NCBI GenBank assembly: GCA_963812475.1
Contig: CAWEVI010000063.1
Coordinates: 107,543 to 171,542, forward strand
DNA length: 64,000 nucleotides
Direction of reading: 5' to 3'
Origin: JAMXLO01 sp963812475
Lineage (GTDB): Bacteria; Pseudomonadota; Alphaproteobacteria; Acetobacterales; Acetobacteraceae
Positions 9,270 to 17,641 of this stretch are shown here, one piece after another. The translations under genes were made by a program, and so were the position numbers. Below the pieces are notes generated by a model. That model did not search any database. It was not told the DNA's origin and worked only from the letters and a program-made list of their open reading frames with translations. Position 1 is the first letter of the stretch, and every line of letters starts with the position of its first letter.

Positions 9270-9584
9270 TCACGATGTCTTTTGACCACCCATGGCCTGC
9301 TTGATGACCCCGATGATCACCATCAGGATGCCGCCGCCCGCGCCGCCGGACGCGATCTGACCGATGATCGAGCCGATGTCGAGGCCGCCGGCCCCCGCCG
9401 CTTCGGCGCCGCCACCCCCGAGAAATTGCCCGATGATCTGTGCGCCGATGCCCCCGCCGACCACGCCCGCGATGGTGTTGCCGACAGTTCCCAGATCGAA
9501 CTGCTTCAGCAGCGATCCAGCAATATTTCCACCGACGCCGCCGGAGATCAGCTGAATGATCAGCCCAACAATTCCACCCCACAT
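9270..9584 (-). CDS. Small glycine-rich hydrophobic protein
   Basis: A 104-aa product starting at MWGGIVGLIIQLISGG, preceded by a GAGGGGGAAA ribosome site. It consists of alternating hydrophobic and Gly-Ala stretches (GGVGGNIAGSLL, GVVGGGIGAQIIGQFLGGGG, GGAGGGILMVIIGVIKQAMGG), with glycine-zipper-like spacing and at least three possible membrane-associating segments. Function unknown. Similar small Gly-rich proteins occur in Acetobacteraceae as hypothetical proteins. Confidence 0.6.
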   Translation of the reverse strand: MWGGIVGLIIQLISGGVGGNIAGSLLKQFDLGTVGNTIAGVVGGGIGAQIIGQFLGGGGAEAAGAGGLDIGSIIGQIASGGAGGGILMVIIGVIKQAMGGQKTS

Positions 9585-9744
9585 GACTATTTCCCCCTCG
9601 CTTCGCGTTTTCGTGATAGCAATGGTCGAACGCAGGCTGCGCATCTATCGACAGTCTTAACACAATATTGTGCAGCGCTCATCCCATTGTGCACGATTGC
9701 TCGCCAGGCGTTACGTTCGGCCCGTCTGTACGCTGCCAGCACTG

Positions 9745-10416
9745 TCACTCGGAAAGTCGGCGCAGGAACGGATTGCTCTGCCGTTCCGCGCCGATCGTCG
9801 AGCCGGGGCCATGGCCGCACATGAATGTAAGGTCGTCGCCCAGTGGCAGCAGTTTTTCGGTAATGCCGCGGATTAGCGCGGCGTGGTCGCCGTAGGGAAA
9901 ATCGGTACGGCCAACCGAGCCCTGGAACAGCACATCGCCCACCATCGCGAACCGACCCGCACGGTTTACGAACACGACATGGCCCGGGGTGTGCCCCGGA
10001 CAGTGCAGCACATCGAACCGGTGCTCGCCGAGCGCCACGTTGTCACCTTCGTGCAGCCATCGGTCCGGCGCGACATTGCGCATCGCGAAGCCGTAACTGC
10101 TTGCCTGCGCTGCCAAGCCTCGCAACAGGAATTCGTCGCGTTCGTCCGGACCCTCGATCGGCACGGCGGCGGGGTCGCCAGCGCGCTGTCGCAGTACTTC
10201 CTGCAACTCCGCGGCGCCACCGGCGTGATCCAGATGGCCGTGGGTCAGCCAGATGCGCTCCACCGATACCCTGGTTCGCTCGATGGCGGACAGGACGCGG
10301 TCCACGTCGCCACCCGGATCCACCACCACCGCCCGTTTGCTGTCGTCATCCCACAGGATCGCGCAGTTCTGCTGGAACGGAGTAACCGGCACGATCATTC
10401 CGCTGAGTTTGCCCAT
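9745..10416 (-). CDS. MBL-fold metallohydrolase, glyoxalase II-like (YcbL type)
   Basis: A 223-aa metallo-beta-lactamase fold hydrolase. The metal motif THGHLDHAGG (HxHxDH) lies near residue 60, with further ligands in LHCPGHTPGHVVF, VGDVLFQGSVGRTDF and the C-terminal MCGHGPGSTIGAE. The size and the single-domain layout resemble YcbL and other type II glyoxalases acting on glutathione thioesters, though the substrate cannot be read from sequence. Divergent from the small gene at 10480. Confidence 0.88.
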   Translation of the reverse strand: MGKLSGMIVPVTPFQQNCAILWDDDSKRAVVVDPGGDVDRVLSAIERTRVSVERIWLTHGHLDHAGGAAELQEVLRQRAGDPAAVPIEGPDERDEFLLRGLAAQASSYGFAMRNVAPDRWLHEGDNVALGEHRFDVLHCPGHTPGHVVFVNRAGRFAMVGDVLFQGSVGRTDFPYGDHAALIRGITEKLLPLGDDLTFMCGHGPGSTIGAERQSNPFLRRLSE

Positions 10417-10479
10417 TCACCGATTTTCCTACACCGAACACTCTTGCTTCATCGCCGCGCGAGCGGTCATTCTAACGTC

Positions 10480-10752
10480 ATGCCCGACCGTCCTTACCCG
10501 GCAATCGATGCGCTGATCCGGCGGGTCCAGCGCGTCGCCGCCGACCGACCCGATCCGACGCATATCCTCGCCGAAGTCATCAGCATGATCGGGGCGAGCG
10601 AGGCGGACCCCTACACTGTGTTGGGTGTGCTGGTGGAGGGCGCCGCGCACATGCTGACCCGGCACATCCCACCGGAACGGCAGGCCGATACGGCTGCCGC
10701 GCTGCGCCAGTTGCTGCAGGAGCGTCTGAAGGCGCACGGGCTGGACGTATAG
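10480..10752 (+). CDS. Small conserved hypothetical protein
   Basis: A 90-aa mostly helical protein (MPDRPYPAIDALIRRVQRV..., ...RQADTAAALRQLLQERLKAHG) with no cysteines, membrane segments or recognised motif. ATG 10480 lies 63 bases from the divergent hydrolase start. Codon use is like the neighbours, which supports a real gene. No function assigned. Confidence 0.6.
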   Translation: MPDRPYPAIDALIRRVQRVAADRPDPTHILAEVISMIGASEADPYTVLGVLVEGAAHMLTRHIPPERQADTAAALRQLLQERLKAHGLDV

Positions 10753-10805
10753 CGCGTCTTGTCTGCGACGGCCGGCCTGCCGCACCGGCCCAGGCATGCC
10801 GCGGC

Positions 10806-11780
10806 TCAGTGCAGCTTCGGTGACTTCAGGAAACTCGTGCGATCGCCGGAACGCACGGTCAGCGCCACCGGGCTCTTGTCGCGCATCAACCGCATCCGGA
10901 CTTCCGCCCCGGCGCTGCCGGCCGCCCAGACGCGTCGCCACAAGCCGGCAAGGTCGGCGATCTCGTCGCCACCCACCGCCAGTATCTGGTCGCCGGCCCG
11001 CACGCCGGCCTGCTCGGCCGGACCGTTGTCCGCCAATCCGCCGACGACGATCGCGTCATCCGCCTCGGTGGCATACATCCCGAGCCACGGACGCGCCGGG
11101 CGATTGACCCGACCGTAGCTCAGCAGGTCCTGCATGATCGGCGTGAGCAATCCGATCGGCACGATCATGTTCATGTCGAGTCGCTTTCCCTTGCCGTCAC
11201 CCTGCTGGAGGATCAGTGAGCCCACCCCCATCAACTTGCCGTCGTTGCCGATCAGCCCGCCGCCACCCCAGAACGGATGGGCCGGAGCGGTGAAGATCGC
11301 ATCGTCCAGCACGTATTCCCAGTAGCCGGCGAACTCCTGGCGTCCGACCACGCGTGTTTCCACCGCATGATGGCGGCCTCCGCCGGCCGCGAACACCACC
11401 TGATCGCCAACCTTCAGCCGGTCCGAATCGCCCATCTCCAGCACCGGCAGGTTCAGTCGTCCGAGTGCCTGGACCAGCCCGAAGCCGCTCTCCTGGTCAT
11501 AGGCCAGCGCGTGACCCGGGATCGCCTGCCCATCGGCCGACGTGATCCAGATCGTCTCTGCCTCGGTGATCAGGTAGCCGATCGTCGCCACCAGGCCGCT
11601 CTCGCGGATCACCACGCCGCTGCCCGCCCGCTCGGTGCCGAGTGAGCCGGCGGTGAAGGCGTCGCTCGGGACGTAGGTCTTCAGGTTCACCACGGCCTTG
11701 AGCGCACGCTCGAGGTCGAACGAATAGTCGTCCGGGTCCGGTTGCAGGTTCGTCGGGATTTCCCAATCCTGGTTCTTCAT
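10806..11780 (-). CDS. HtrA-like trypsin-fold/PDZ protein, probably catalytically inactive
   Basis: A 324-aa protein with the DegP/HtrA arrangement: a trypsin-like domain (~60-225) and one C-terminal PDZ domain (~235-310, RPWLGMYATEADDAIVVGGL, GVRAGDQILAVGGDEI). No signal peptide is visible with the MKNQDWEIPTN start. The expected catalytic positions are altered: the TNNHV block reads TIGYLITEA (no His), the Asp block reads YDQESGFGLV, and GNSGG reads FWGGGG (no Ser). It is therefore likely a pseudoprotease, binding or chaperoning peptides through the PDZ domain. Neighbours do not suggest a partner. Confidence 0.8.
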   Translation of the reverse strand: MKNQDWEIPTNLQPDPDDYSFDLERALKAVVNLKTYVPSDAFTAGSLGTERAGSGVVIRESGLVATIGYLITEAETIWITSADGQAIPGHALAYDQESGFGLVQALGRLNLPVLEMGDSDRLKVGDQVVFAAGGGRHHAVETRVVGRQEFAGYWEYVLDDAIFTAPAHPFWGGGGLIGNDGKLMGVGSLILQQGDGKGKRLDMNMIVPIGLLTPIMQDLLSYGRVNRPARPWLGMYATEADDAIVVGGLADNGPAEQAGVRAGDQILAVGGDEIADLAGLWRRVWAAGSAGAEVRMRLMRDKSPVALTVRSGDRTSFLKSPKLH

Positions 11781-11921
11781 GCCTAGGCGTCTTCCCTGGT
11801 TCGAAAGCGGGGCGGACTTCAGACGAATATCGGAGCTTTGCCCGCTTGTTGCCAGTGATGAGTGGTCGCGATCGCCTGCTGACAAGAGCCCAATGACAAG
11901 AGACCGTGTGCCAGCCGCTGA

Positions 11922-12251
11922 TCAGAACAGACGATCCTGGGTCGCGTAGGGCACGATGACCTCGGTGGGGTCGGCCAGATTGAGCATCGCCCGGGCGCGC
12001 TCGTCCAGCGTGTCGGCATTGATGTGCTGGGACCGCAGGCCGGCCACCCGCCGCTCCCAGCCGTCACGCTCGGTCTGCGCCCTGGCCTGATCCGCCTGTG
12101 CCTGGGCGAGCAGTTCCTGACGCTGCGCATAGGCCACCAGACCGCGATTTCCCTGCACTGCATTCCAGCCGAAATAGCCGGCCAGCGACAGGAAGATCAG
12201 CGGCGCCACCGCCGCCTTCGCCCTGTGCTTCATCTCACGCCCAAACGCCAT
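11922..12251 (-). CDS. ftsB: Septum formation initiator FtsB/DivIC-like
   Basis: A 109-aa protein with a short cytoplasmic tail, one membrane helix (residues ~15-33, VAPLIFLSLAGYFGWNAV), a coiled coil (~40-80, RQELLAQAQADQARAQTE) and a conserved C-terminal part (DTLDERARAMLNLADPTEV), the FtsB/DivIC pattern. It joins FtsL and FtsQ at the division site. In many alphaproteobacteria it sits beside eno; here ~12 kb of signalling genes separates the two. Start ATG 12251 chosen over an in-frame upstream start because the helix position then fits the family. Confidence 0.85.
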   Translation of the reverse strand: MAFGREMKHRAKAAVAPLIFLSLAGYFGWNAVQGNRGLVAYAQRQELLAQAQADQARAQTERDGWERRVAGLRSQHINADTLDERARAMLNLADPTEVIVPYATQDRLF

Positions 12252-12392
12252 CGGCCGCTCCGATTCCCGTCGCGGTGATGCTACACGAACCGCTGCGACG
12301 TGTGAACGAGCCTGGCGCGAAAGCATCGGCCAAGCGTCATTCCGGGCGGCTGCGTTGCCGACACGGCGCCGGGCTTGGCCTGTTGCCCAATT

Positions 12393-12420
12393 ACGATATC
12401 GTCCTCGGTTACGATATCGT
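12393..12420. promoter_or_regulatory. Twin ACGATATCGT palindromes
   Basis: The perfect 10-base palindrome acgatatcgt occurs twice, at 12393-12402 and 12411-12420, each preceded by tt, with an 18-base centre spacing (under two helical turns). The pair lies in the divergent interval between ftsB and the response regulator gene, about 105 bases upstream of the latter. This looks like a dimer-protein binding site, but no regulator is known for it. Confidence 0.4.
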
Positions 12421-12525
12421 CGTCAAACTGCCGGGGGAACTGAACGTGCATAGCCGGACCGACGCGACTGTCGAATTCGCTCCAGCCCTGCCATGCACCG
12501 TGCAGGCGAGCGCCGGAGGCCGCCC

Positions 12526-12924
12526 ATGACCGTCCGGGTGCTGGTCGTCGATGACGAGCCGGATGTGGAAATGCTGTTTCGCCAGCAATTCAGGCGGGAG
12601 GTTCGCCAGGGGCTCTACACCCTCGACTTTGCCCTGTCCGGCGCGGCCGCGCTTGACAAGCTCGATGGCCGCGTCGGCGAGGAGATCATTCTGCTGGTGT
12701 CGGACATCAACATGCCCGGCATGACTGGGCTCGAACTGCTGCCCGCGGTGAAGGCCCGGCGTCCCGACCTGCCGGTATTCATGATCTCGGCATACGGCGA
12801 TGCCGACCGGGTGGCGATGGCGCTGGCCCGCGGCGCGGCCAAATTCATGACCAAGCCGGTGGATTTTCCCCGGCTCAAGCAGGATGTCATGGCGGTGATG
12901 GCGGAACCCCGAGGTGGCGGATGA
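12526..12924 (+). CDS. Single-domain response regulator
   Basis: A 132-aa stand-alone receiver. Acidic pocket in VLVVDDEPDVEML, phosphoacceptor Asp in LLVSDINMPGMTG, switch residue region FMISAYG and the conserved Lys in KFMTKPVD are all present. There is no output domain. ATG 12526 follows a GGAGG site. It overlaps the next gene, a giant histidine kinase, by four bases (ATGA), so the two are probably a coupled kinase-receiver pair. Confidence 0.9.
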   Translation: MTVRVLVVDDEPDVEMLFRQQFRREVRQGLYTLDFALSGAAALDKLDGRVGEEIILLVSDINMPGMTGLELLPAVKARRPDLPVFMISAYGDADRVAMALARGAAKFMTKPVDFPRLKQDVMAVMAEPRGGG

Positions 12925-15900
12925 CGGCGCGCATCCTGGACTCCATGCCGGCGCCCCCCGACATCGCCGTTGTTACGCCAGACACCTTTGCGCGTGTCAT
13001 CCGCGCGCTCGACGCAGCGTATTACGAATGGACGCCGGGCAGCGAGAAGATCAGCGTCTCCGCGGCGCTGGCCGACATGTTCGGTCTCGATTCGGGCACC
13101 TGGACCGCGCAGCGACATCTGGACCTTATGCACCCGGACGACGTGTCCGGTTTTCACGCGACGCTGGTGGCCGCCCTGAAGAGCAGTGCGGATCGCGTCG
13201 AGCTCACTTACCGGATGCGGCGGCCCAGCGGCATTTACAGCTGGCTGGTCAATCACGGCCTGTTGGAGCGCAGCGCCGGTGGCCGGGTCATCCGGCTGAC
13301 GGGCGCCGTGTCCGACATCACGGTGGTGAAGGAGCGCGAGGCCCGGAACAGCTCTCTTGTCGCTCGCCAGGCGGCCAGCGCCGAGGTTTTGAAGACGATC
13401 TCCGCCTCGCCCGACGATCCCCAGCCGGTTTTCGAGCTGATCGCGCGGCGAGCGCGCGAGTTGTGTGGTGCAGCGCGGGCGAGCGTGACCGAACATGACG
13501 GTGCGCTGCTGCACATGCGGGCGCGCGACGGCTACAATTCGGCGACTGCCGAACGCGGCGACCTGGATTGGCCCAGGATACCGGACACCGACACGATCCA
13601 TGGGCGCGTCACGCTGAGCCGTGGCATCATCCATGTTCGGGACCTGGGATTTGACAACGCCTACGGCGAGAGCTCGCGCGATGTGATGCGCAGACTGGGC
13701 TCGAAGTCCCTGCTCGGCGTGCCGTTGCTGCGTGAGGGGCGCGTGGTCGGCAGCATCGTGCTCGGCCGGGTGACGACGGGTGGGTTCGACGCCGCCGAGA
13801 TCGCGGTCGTCGAGGCGTTTGCCGAGCAGGCGGTGATCGCCATCGCCAGTGCCACCACGTTGGGTGAATTGCGCGCGCGCACCGAGGAGCTGGCGCGGCG
13901 CAACAGCGAATACGGCGAACGTATCGAACAGCAGTCAGCGACCATCGACGTGCTGAAGGTCATGTCAGCCTCGCCGGGCGACGCGCGACCGGTGTTCGAG
14001 CTGATCGTGGAACGGGCGCGCGCATTTTGCGAGGCCGATCACGCCATGGTGGCGCTGCTCGACGGCAACATGCTGCACCTTCAGGCGCACACCGGCATGA
14101 GTGCCGCCGACGCGCGGGACTACGAGGCCCGCTTCCCGCGGCCGCTCGGCCCGTCCACCATGTTCGGTCGCGCGATCCTGGCGCGCGACGCCGTGCAGAC
14201 GCCGGACGTCACGTCAGACCTCGAGCACTTTTCCGGGGTTGGCGGCGCCCGTGCGGTCGCGCACTCGATCATATCGGTGCCCCTGATGCGCGCGGGCACG
14301 CCGATCGGGGCCATCGCGATCGGGCGAGGCATAGCCGGCGAATTCTCCGCGACACAGGTGGAACTGCTGAGGACCTTTGCCGAGCAGGCGGTGATCGCCG
14401 TCGGCAGTGCCGAGACATATCGCGAATTGCAGGCACGCACGGCCGAGCTTGCCAAGCGCAACAGCGAATACGGCGAGCGGATCGAACAGCAGTCGGCGAC
14501 CATCGACGTGCTGAAGGTGATGTCGGCATCGCCGGGCGATGCGCAGCCGGTGTTTGAGCTGATTGCCCGCAGGGCACTTGAATTCTGCGGCGCAACCGGG
14601 GCACGGCTGATCGAATTCGACGGAAAGCTGCAGCATCTGCGCGCGCTGGTCCGCGCCGACGGTCTTGAGACCGCAGCCGACCAATCCCTCCGGCGGATGT
14701 ATCCGGCGCCCCCAGATGACGACTCGATCGCAGGCCGCGTCATCGTTCAAGGCGCCATCGTCCGTGCCCGCGATGAAGCTGAGACGCCGAGTGGATTGCG
14801 CGGGCGCTATGCGGGCTCGGTCGTGGGGATCCCCTTGTTGCGCGACGACCGCGTGGCCGGCGCCATCGTGCTGTCACGATCGCAAACGGGCGGGTTCAGC
14901 GAGACCCAGATCGAATTGCTGCAGACTTTCGCCGAACAGGCGGTGATCGCGACCGGCAGCGCCGAGACGTTCCGCAAGCTACAGGCGCGCACCGCGGCGC
15001 TGGCCGAGCGCAACAGCGAATACGGCGAGCGCATCGAACAGCAGTCCGCGACCATCGACGTTCTGAAGGCGATGTCGGCCTCGCCCGGCGATACCCAGCC
15101 CGTGTTTGACCTGATCACCCGGCGTGCACGCGAACTATGCAACGGCGTCGTCGTGGGGCTGACGGAATACGACGGTGAGCTGATCCACGTGCGTTCCACG
15201 TCGGCCATCATCGATCCGGCCGCGCACGCAGCATTCCTGGCACAATTTCCCATGCGGCCAACGAGCGCTTCCATTGCATGCCGGGCCATTCTCGAAAAAC
15301 GGATCATCCACATCCGCGACGCTGATACCGAACCGGGGTTGTTCCAGGCCATACGCGACAATGGAACCAAGTCGATACTGGCACTTCCGCTGCTGCGCGA
15401 GGATACGGTCATCGGTTCGATCGCGCTCAATGCGATGGAACCGGGCGGCTTCTCCGACAGCCAGGTCGCCCTGTTGCAGACGTTCGCCGAGCAGGCGGTG
15501 ATCGCGATCGGCAGCGCCGCGACCTATCGCGAATTGCAGGCGCGCACCGCCGCACTCGCCGAGCGCAACTCCGAATACGGGGAGCGCATCGAACACCAGT
15601 CGGCCACCATCGACGTGCTGAAGGCGATGTCGGCATCGCCCGATGACACCCAACCGGTGTTCGATCTGATTGCCCGCCGCGCGCAGCAACTGTGCAACGG
15701 CGCCTCTGTCGGGTTGTTCGAATTCGATGGCAAGCTGGTCTATGCACGTGCGTCGTCGGGCGGAAATCAGGCTGCGATCGCGGCCTTCCAGGGGATGTTT
15801 CCCATGGCGCCGACCCGTGGGTCTCTGGCGTGCAGGGCCATTTTGGACAAACAGATCGTGCATATCCCGGATATGAACGCCGAACCGGGATTACTGCCCG

Positions 15901-17495
15901 CCGTGCGAAATCTAGGTGCGAAATCAACTCTGTCGCTGCCTCTGCTGCGCGACGGCAGAGCCATTGGCGCAATGTCGCTCAACTCGAGCGACGTCGGTGG
16001 CTTCTCCGGTAACCAGATCGAACTGCTGAAAACCTTTGCCGAACAGGCCGTCATTGCCGTCGGCAGTGCCGAGACCTTCAGGGAATTGCGTGAACGCACA
16101 GCCGCACTCAGCCGCTCGGTTGCCGAATTGCAGGCACTGGAGGAAGTGCTGCGCGCGGTGAATTCCTCGCTTGATATCGACACGGTGCTCGCGACGATCA
16201 TCAGCCGCGCGGTTCAGCTGTCGCAGGCCGATGAAGGCACGATCTACGAGTTCGACGAAATCGAGGAGGTCTTCGTACCAAAGGCCGCCTTCGGCATGAC
16301 CGCGGAGCGGGTGGAGTGGCTGCGCGAACGGAGAGTAAGGTTGGGCGAAACCCATCTCGGCCGCAGCGCCGTCCTGCGCGCACCCGTTCAAATCGACGAT
16401 GTGCAGCAGGATCCGACGATGACCGACGCCGGCGGATTGCTACGGGGCATCCATGCCGTACTCGCCGTCCCTTTGTTGCGCGAGGACAAGGTCGTCGGCG
16501 GGTTGGTGATCCGACGCCACATTGCGGGTGGTTTCGCGCCGACCATTCCCACACTGCTGCAAACGTTCGCCGGACAGTCCGTGCTTGCCATCGAGAACGC
16601 GCGGCTGTTCCAGGACGCTCGCCGGGCACGCACCGTCGCCGAGGCCGCACTGGTTGATCTGCGCCGCGCGCAGGACCGGCTGGTACAGTCGGAGAAGATG
16701 GCCTCGCTTGGCCAGCTGACCGCCGGCATCGCCCACGAAATCAAGAACCCGCTCAACTTCGTCAACAATTTTTCCGATCTCTCCGTCGATCTGCTCGGCG
16801 AATTGCACGACGCGATGGCGCCGGAAAAGCTTGCCATCGTCGCCGAACTGCGTGCCGAAATCGACGATCTGACCGAGACCCTGAAGAGCAATCTGAAAAA
16901 GATCGCACAGCACGGCCGGCGCGCCGACAGCATCGTCAAGAATATGCTGATGCATTCGCGCTCGGGCGCCAGCGAACACCGTACGATCGATCTGAACCCG
17001 ACCGTGGAGGAAGCGCTGAATCTCGCCTATCACGGTGCACGGGCGGAAACGCCAGGGTTCAACATCACGCTGGAAAAGGACCTCGATCCAGCCGCGGGGG
17101 CGGTTGAATTGTTCCCGCAGGAGTTCATCCGGGTGATGTTGAACCTGATCGGCAATGGCTTCTACGCCGCGCGCAGTCGTGCCGGACAGACTGCCGACAA
17201 GGCCTTTGAGCCGACGCTCCGCCTGACCACGCGCAGCCTGGGCGAGCAGGTCGAGATCCGTGTGCGCGACAACGGTACGGGGATCAGCGATGCGGTGCGC
17301 GACAAGATTTTCGAGCCGTTCTTCACGACCAAGCCAGCCGGTGAGGGCACTGGGCTCGGCCTGTCGCTCAGCTACGATATCGTCGTCACGCAGCACGGCG
17401 GCCAACTGAGCCTGGACAGCCGGATCGGCGAATTCACCGAGTTCGTCATCACGCTGCCTCGCAGGATGCCGGCGAGCGACGGAGGTCGGATGTGA
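12921..17495 (+). CDS. Giant PAS/six-GAF sensor histidine kinase
   Basis: A 1524-aa cytoplasmic kinase with no membrane helices. N-terminal PAS domain (~30-140, WTPGSEKISVSAALADMFGL, GAVSDITVVKERE), then six GAF domains. The first five are divided by near-identical linkers of the type RNSEYGERIEQQSATIDVLK at a ~185-residue period (near 326, 513, 696 and 881); the sixth (~1070-1240) is of a different subtype. The kinase core follows: phosphoacceptor His ~1272 in GIAHEIKNPLNFVNNF, and ATPase motifs VRDNGTGI and TGLGLSLSYDIV. The array suggests several ligands or extensive dimer contacts. The adjacent single-domain receiver is the likely phosphotransfer partner. Confidence 0.92.
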   Translation: MTARILDSMPAPPDIAVVTPDTFARVIRALDAAYYEWTPGSEKISVSAALADMFGLDSGTWTAQRHLDLMHPDDVSGFHATLVAALKSSADRVELTYRMRRPSGIYSWLVNHGLLERSAGGRVIRLTGAVSDITVVKEREARNSSLVARQAASAEVLKTISASPDDPQPVFELIARRARELCGAARASVTEHDGALLHMRARDGYNSATAERGDLDWPRIPDTDTIHGRVTLSRGIIHVRDLGFDNAYGESSRDVMRRLGSKSLLGVPLLREGRVVGSIVLGRVTTGGFDAAEIAVVEAFAEQAVIAIASATTLGELRARTEELARRNSEYGERIEQQSATIDVLKVMSASPGDARPVFELIVERARAFCEADHAMVALLDGNMLHLQAHTGMSAADARDYEARFPRPLGPSTMFGRAILARDAVQTPDVTSDLEHFSGVGGARAVAHSIISVPLMRAGTPIGAIAIGRGIAGEFSATQVELLRTFAEQAVIAVGSAETYRELQARTAELAKRNSEYGERIEQQSATIDVLKVMSASPGDAQPVFELIARRALEFCGATGARLIEFDGKLQHLRALVRADGLETAADQSLRRMYPAPPDDDSIAGRVIVQGAIVRARDEAETPSGLRGRYAGSVVGIPLLRDDRVAGAIVLSRSQTGGFSETQIELLQTFAEQAVIATGSAETFRKLQARTAALAERNSEYGERIEQQSATIDVLKAMSASPGDTQPVFDLITRRARELCNGVVVGLTEYDGELIHVRSTSAIIDPAAHAAFLAQFPMRPTSASIACRAILEKRIIHIRDADTEPGLFQAIRDNGTKSILALPLLREDTVIGSIALNAMEPGGFSDSQVALLQTFAEQAVIAIGSAATYRELQARTAALAERNSEYGERIEHQSATIDVLKAMSASPDDTQPVFDLIARRAQQLCNGASVGLFEFDGKLVYARASSGGNQAAIAAFQGMFPMAPTRGSLACRAILDKQIVHIPDMNAEPGLLPAVRNLGAKSTLSLPLLRDGRAIGAMSLNSSDVGGFSGNQIELLKTFAEQAVIAVGSAETFRELRERTAALSRSVAELQALEEVLRAVNSSLDIDTVLATIISRAVQLSQADEGTIYEFDEIEEVFVPKAAFGMTAERVEWLRERRVRLGETHLGRSAVLRAPVQIDDVQQDPTMTDAGGLLRGIHAVLAVPLLREDKVVGGLVIRRHIAGGFAPTIPTLLQTFAGQSVLAIENARLFQDARRARTVAEAALVDLRRAQDRLVQSEKMASLGQLTAGIAHEIKNPLNFVNNFSDLSVDLLGELHDAMAPEKLAIVAELRAEIDDLTETLKSNLKKIAQHGRRADSIVKNMLMHSRSGASEHRTIDLNPTVEEALNLAYHGARAETPGFNITLEKDLDPAAGAVELFPQEFIRVMLNLIGNGFYAARSRAGQTADKAFEPTLRLTTRSLGEQVEIRVRDNGTGISDAVRDKIFEPFFTTKPAGEGTGLGLSLSYDIVVTQHGGQLSLDSRIGEFTEFVITLPRRMPASDGGRM

Positions 17496-17641
17496 ATGTC
17501 AGGGTGCTGGTCGAGGACGATGAGCCGGATGTGAAGCTGCTGTTTCGCCAGCAACGCAGGTTCATCACCAAGCCGGTCGATTCTCCACAGCTCAAGCAGG
17601 ACATCACCGCGGTGATCGCCGACGTCCGAGGTGGCCGGTGA
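17492..17641 (+). pseudogene. Internally deleted response regulator (in-frame remnant)
   Basis: A 49-codon frame from GTG 17492, overlapping the kinase stop (GTGA) and ending at TGA 17641. It begins VNVRVLVEDDEPDVKLLFRQ and continues directly into RRFITKPVDSPQLKQD, matching the first ~25 and last ~30 residues of the receiver at 12526-12924. About 80 residues are missing in frame, including the phosphoacceptor Asp. It is probably the leftover of a duplicated kinase-receiver unit; the remaining peptide cannot form a receiver fold. Confidence 0.75.
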
